Assembly (NCBI GenBank): GCA_024291935.2
Contig: CM044306.1
Coordinates: 1,116,001 to 1,180,000, forward strand
From: Okapia johnstoni
Taxonomy: Eukaryota > Chordata > Mammalia > Artiodactyla > Giraffidae
DNA: 64,000 bases
Direction: 5' to 3'
The first letter of the stretch is position 1; every line of letters begins with the position of its first letter. A program made the position numbers and the translations under genes. Shown here one piece after another: positions 63,861-64,000 of this stretch. Under the pieces are notes generated by a model that was given only the letters and a program-made list of their open reading frames with translations, was not told the origin of the DNA and ran no database searches.

Positions 63861-64000
63861 GTGACACATACAAAACACGATCATTCTCGTTGGTATAATG
63901 AGCCCGTTGTATAATGGTTGTATAATGTATAATAATCATGCTGCTAATTTGACTGTATAAAATAATTAATACTAATTTTATTCAAATGGCACTTTTCTTT

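Overview
This window is mammalian nuclear DNA from a ruminant. It is full of ruminant-specific retroposons: tRNA-headed Bov-tA SINEs, Bov-A2-type SINEs with AGC tails, BovB (RTE-clade) LINEs, CHR-type cetartiodactyl SINEs and cetartiodactyl L1 3' ends. Together they point to a pecoran such as cattle, sheep, goat or a relative. I cannot pick the species from the sequence alone.

Only one protein-coding gene is supported. The first 5.2 kb hold the 3' end of AXIN2 on the + strand: the penultimate coding exon (1020-1187), a 2.65-kb last intron, the terminal coding exon (3839-3965) and a 3' UTR of about 1.2 kb ending near an ATTAAA signal. The two exons encode the C-terminal DIX domain, by which Axin proteins polymerise and bind Dishevelled. 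The terminal exon and early 3' UTR are CpG-rich.

From about 5.2 kb to the end (about 59 kb) no further gene is supported. In human the AXIN2 3' end faces a long intergenic interval toward RGS9, and this window fits that arrangement. The interval is a patchwork of about 25 Bov-tA/Bov-A SINEs, about 10 CHR SINEs, nine BovB pieces, many L1 3' ends, MIR, L2 and hAT relics, microsatellites, and a 0.78-kb purine-rich minisatellite at 12.1-12.9 kb. CpG-rich patches lie at 21.8-22.3 and 26.1-26.5 kb, and a GC-rich stretch at 33.3-33.7 kb carries three evenly spaced YY1-type motifs.

The most informative structures record retrotransposition. At 55.9-58.5 kb a fairly young BovB copy has its 5' part inverted (twin-priming signature), splits its reverse transcriptase just before the YADD box, and has a perfect 10-bp target duplication. 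At 53 kb a BovB and then a Bov-tA sit at one target site, leaving three copies of an 11-bp target. At 16.1 and 38.8 kb are two insertions of only 57-63 bp that carry just the shared BovB/Bov-A 3' end, each with target duplications. At 35.1-36.7 kb an old L1 is interrupted twice. I found no CRISPR array, operon, RNA gene or new multi-gene system.
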